Positions 61,575 through 64,000 of a stretch of 64,000 nucleotides of DNA are shown piece after piece. The translations under genes were made by a program, and so were the position numbers. Positions within the stretch are counted from its first letter, which is position 1. Each line of letters starts with the position of its first letter. The DNA comes from Kiloniella laminariae. Lineage in GTDB: Bacteria > Pseudomonadota > Alphaproteobacteria > Kiloniellales > Kiloniellaceae. The stretch spans positions 62,001-126,000 of the forward strand of contig NZ_JAPWGY010000006.1 in NCBI RefSeq assembly GCF_027214005.1, in the 5' to 3' direction. The notes beneath the pieces were generated by a model. It had not been told where the DNA came from, did not search any database, and saw only the letters and a list, made by a program, of their open reading frames with translations.

Positions 61575-62726
61575 TCACCCCTCCCCCATAACCATGGCCC
61601 GCATGTTCAGGGCAGCAAGATCCGCATGACGGGCGTATCCGTCTGCCTCCTGCCTGTAGGTCATAAAGCTCTTGTATATTTCTTCTGCCAAAGCGCTCGT
61701 CTGGCTGATCTCCAGCAACGTTTCCTCTGACGCCTTGTACAGCGCCTGCATTACCTCGTTCGGGAAAGTTCGGAGCTCCACCCCTTCTTTCGCAAGAAGC
61801 GGGGCAAAGGATTTCACGTTTCCATAGGTAAAGTCTGCGTAACTTTCTGTTGCTGAAGCCATCACGGCCCGCTTTACCAGCTCCTGTAAATCTTCCGGCA
61901 AAGCCGCATAGGCCTCCTTGTTTACAATCGCCTCCAGCGCCGGGCCAATCTCATGGAAAGCAGGCATGTAATAGTATTTGGCAACCTTGTAGAGACCAAA
62001 AGCCAGATCATTCCAGGGGCCAACCCACTCAGCCGCATCCACAGTTCCCGCCTGCATGGCGGGGAAAATTTCGCCTGGAGGCAGCAATACCACATTTACG
62101 CCAAGCCGCCGCATGGCTTCCCCGCCCAGTCCGGCAATGCGCATTTTGATCCCCTGGAGATCTGCAAGGCTGTTAATCTCCTTGCGGAACCAGCCACCAG
62201 CCTGTGGCCCGGAAGATCCCGCATAGAAAGGAAGCACCCCAAAGGGTTCATAGGCGCGTTGCCAGAGTTCCTGGCCACCACCAAAATACAGCCATCCACT
62301 ATGTTCCGCAGCTGTCAGGCCGAAAGGGACCCCGGTAAAAAAGTGGAAAGCCTGATTTTTTCCCTGCCAGTAATAGGGGGTCGCATGCCCCATCTGGGCA
62401 ACATTGTTTGAAACCGCATCGAATACTTCAAAGGGCGGCACCAATTCTCCAGCAGCAAAGAGCTCGATCGTCAAACGTCCTCCGGACATTGTCGTAATCA
62501 TCTCGGCCAGCCGCTGGGCATTTACCCCGACCCCCGGCACATTGCGCGGCCAGCTCATGGCCATTTTCCAGACAATTTTTTCATCCGCCCGCACAACAGC
62601 AGGGGCCGCAAGACTGGCTGCTCCGCCAACGGCAAACGCACCCAGCAGTTCTCGCCGGCTGATTCCTTTAACCCTGGAATTATTCTGTTTTTCTAACGTT
62701 CTTTGATTTTTCCGTGTATCAGACAT
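61575..62726 (-). CDS. TRAP transporter substrate-binding protein DctP
   Basis: 383 residues with a Tat leader (SRRELLGAFAVGGAASLAAP, cleavage near VVRA-DE). The mature protein has the TRAP DctP pattern: VWKMAMSWPRNVPG, RLTIELFAAGELVPPFEVFD, GKNQAFHFFTGVPFGLT, and the carboxylate-binding arginine in KMRIAGLGGEAMRRLG, then DAAEWVGPWNDLAFG. It belongs to the mannitol/chloroaromatic (FcbT-like) subgroup. ATG 62726 has GGGG five bases upstream and is preferred to 62738 or earlier. No DctQ or DctM membrane genes are next to it in this window, so it is orphan. Confidence 0.92.
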   Translation of the reverse strand: MSDTRKNQRTLEKQNNSRVKGISRRELLGAFAVGGAASLAAPAVVRADEKIVWKMAMSWPRNVPGVGVNAQRLAEMITTMSGGRLTIELFAAGELVPPFEVFDAVSNNVAQMGHATPYYWQGKNQAFHFFTGVPFGLTAAEHSGWLYFGGGQELWQRAYEPFGVLPFYAGSSGPQAGGWFRKEINSLADLQGIKMRIAGLGGEAMRRLGVNVVLLPPGEIFPAMQAGTVDAAEWVGPWNDLAFGLYKVAKYYYMPAFHEIGPALEAIVNKEAYAALPEDLQELVKRAVMASATESYADFTYGNVKSFAPLLAKEGVELRTFPNEVMQALYKASEETLLEISQTSALAEEIYKSFMTYRQEADGYARHADLAALNMRAMVMGEG

Positions 62727-62850
62727 ATCAGCCCCCATGGATATTTTAATCCACTTTAGCTCTTCACGCATAAGACGCAATATCTCCTGCACTTCCCGGA
62801 ACATTATTCCCGGATTGCCACAAGCTCCCCAGCATTGAGAAGGCCGGAAT

Positions 62851-64000
62851 TTAGCTGTCTTCAGCAGATTTTTCCCCATATTGGGAAAGAAGAAACAGAG
62901 GAACAGTTGCAATCAGGACCATTACCGCCGAGACGACAAGGCAGGCTGTTAACCCGGCAAGCTGAAAGACAACACCGGACAAAAGAGTCCCGCCCAAGCG
63001 CCCCACTGCGTTGGCCATGTAGTAAAATCCGACATTTAACGCCACCTTGTCTGCATCCGAGAAGCCGACAATAAGATAGGAATGCAAGGAAGAATTCACT
63101 GCAAAAACAAAACCGAAAACCAGCAACCCGATGATCAGAATATAAAGGCTCGCCGCTGTATCCATCCAGATCCCCATGGCAATGAGCAATGGAACAGTCG
63201 CCAGCGTACCTCCCCAAAACCCGGCAGCCTTCACCCCCAGCTCTGGTGTTACCACTCCACGGGTAAATCTGGGAACCACGGCCTGTACCAGACCGTACCC
63301 TATAACCCAGACAGCCATAAAGGCGCCGACTTCTTCAAAGCTCCATCCAAAAGCAGAGTAGAGGAAAACCGGAAGCGCGACCACAAACCAGACATCCCGG
63401 GCGGCAAAGAGAAAAACTCTGGAAAACGATAGAAGATTGATTTCCCGGGTTTTAGAGAAGAGATCCCGAACCCCGACAGAGCTCTTCACCCGCCCCAATT
63501 CGCGTTCGGCCAGAGAAAAACTCCCGAGCAAAACCAGAACAAGGCCAAAGGCCAGCACCCAAAGCGAAAGCTGGAAACCGAACCCTTCCAGCAACAGCCC
63601 ACCCAGGAGAAAACCCAGCCCCTTGAGGGCATTTTTTGATCCTGTCAGCAAGGCTACCCAGCGAAAGAGCAAGCCAGGCTTGGTGTTCAAGATTTCTCCG
63701 CTGTCTTCTTTTACCACCAGTTTGACTGCAGATTTTGAACTCATTTTAGTCAGGTCTTTGGCAACACCTGACAGAGCCTGAGCCACCATGACATAAAACA
63801 CGGAAAAGCCGATGGACCATCCTGTATCCAGTGCAGAAAGCAGCAGCAGGGCAAAGACCTGTATTGCCAGCCCCATTAACAGGGTCAACCGCAAACCAAA
63901 GCGGGCTGCAATCCAGCCCCCGGCAAGGTTTGTGACAATCCCCATGGCTTCATACAGCAAGAACAGACTTGCCAGATCCAGAGGTGAAAAGCCGAGCAGG
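62851..64000 (-). CDS. arsJ: Organoarsenical efflux MFS transporter ArsJ, 5' end outside window
   Basis: The frame is open to the edge of the window, so the N-terminal part is missing; 383 codons are seen. Matching segments are PLDLASLFLLYEAMGIVTNL, then AGGWIAARFGLRLTLL, SGVAKDLTKMSSKSAVKL, FRWVALLTGSKNALKGLG, FMAVWVIGYGLVQAVVPR and KVALNVGFYYMANAVGRLGG, all typical of ArsJ. ArsJ exports 1-arseno-3-phosphoglycerate made by a dedicated GAPDH. That gapdh gene should lie beyond the right edge. About eleven membrane helices are visible in the fragment. Confidence 0.88.
   Translation of the reverse strand, partial: LLGFSPLDLASLFLLYEAMGIVTNLAGGWIAARFGLRLTLLMGLAIQVFALLLLSALDTGWSIGFSVFYVMVAQALSGVAKDLTKMSSKSAVKLVVKEDSGEILNTKPGLLFRWVALLTGSKNALKGLGFLLGGLLLEGFGFQLSLWVLAFGLVLVLLGSFSLAERELGRVKSSVGVRDLFSKTREINLLSFSRVFLFAARDVWFVVALPVFLYSAFGWSFEEVGAFMAVWVIGYGLVQAVVPRFTRGVVTPELGVKAAGFWGGTLATVPLLIAMGIWMDTAASLYILIIGLLVFGFVFAVNSSLHSYLIVGFSDADKVALNVGFYYMANAVGRLGGTLLSGVVFQLAGLTACLVVSAVMVLIATVPLFLLSQYGEKSAEDS

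Overview
This window reads as chromosomal DNA of a free-living, probably marine alphaproteobacterium of the Rhodospirillales/Kiloniellales kind. The evidence is a class I lysyl-tRNA synthetase, a GTTC-N7-GTTC LexA-type box upstream of a DinG-family helicase, the argD-argF-hslO order, methylmalonyl-CoA mutase with MeaB, a TrkH of alphaproteobacterial type and a GC content judged by eye at a little above 50%. The exact genus cannot be fixed from the sequence alone. No insertion sequence, integrase, prophage or CRISPR array is visible. Almost all of the window is dense coding sequence with short intergenic gaps.

Layout. 1-9 kb: end of a phytase-like esterase gene, then a minus-strand run of rpmB, meaB, an Atm1-type ABC exporter, a large membrane-anchored coiled-coil protein and scpA. 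9-16 kb: a YHYH-domain Tat-exported protein, a HAD hydrolase, a TipF-like degenerate EAL protein, arsC, pyrD, a DUF952 protein, a small gene with striking regulatory DNA (paired inverted repeats, a sigma-54-like promoter, a leader hairpin and a terminator) and rluE. 16-22 kb: an S24-like regulator lacking the catalytic serine, a degenerate GIY-YIG-like protein, lysS and a DinG-type helicase. 22-31 kb: tRNA-Pro, a LysE exporter, an ECF sigma/anti-sigma pair beside a secreted-repeat protein, TerB, a glyoxalase-like protein, ctaA, a COG0523 metallochaperone GTPase with a hexanucleotide-encoded His/Ser tract, and a PAS-GGDEF-EAL protein.

31.5-34 kb is the most unusual segment. It is a compact, more AT-rich operon of a TetR regulator, a 56-residue two-helix membrane protein, a membrane-anchored GyrI/Cass2-like ligand-binding domain and a fatty-acid hydroxylase-type di-iron enzyme. 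It is preceded by an elaborate repeat-containing promoter and ends near a tRNA-Gly. 34-41 kb: a ynjBCD-like ABC importer, apaG, folE and trkH. 41-49 kb, minus strand: a lipoprotein gene, hslO-argF-argD with a leader hairpin, two TraB/GumN paralogues, two ABC-2 permeases without an ATPase, and a TfoX-C protein. 49-57 kb: recX, a TPR protein, a membrane/2Fe-2S/class III cyclase fusion, DUF1289, a U32 peptidase-like RNA-modification protein and a chemoreceptor. 57-64 kb: an agmatinase-family protein, an orphan histidine kinase, a NicO-DUF1007 metal-export operon under a near-perfect Zur-like palindrome, an orphan TRAP binding protein and the 3' part of arsJ.

How the genes work together. scpA and meaB provide the methylmalonyl-CoA to succinyl-CoA step. 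Two separate arsenic genes (arsC, arsJ), a NicO exporter, a COG0523 GTPase and an Atm1 exporter point to active metal and metalloid handling. Two c-di-GMP proteins, a cyclase, a chemoreceptor and an orphan kinase show a signalling-rich motile lifestyle. All functions are assigned by reading the translated sequences for motifs, and no database search was run.
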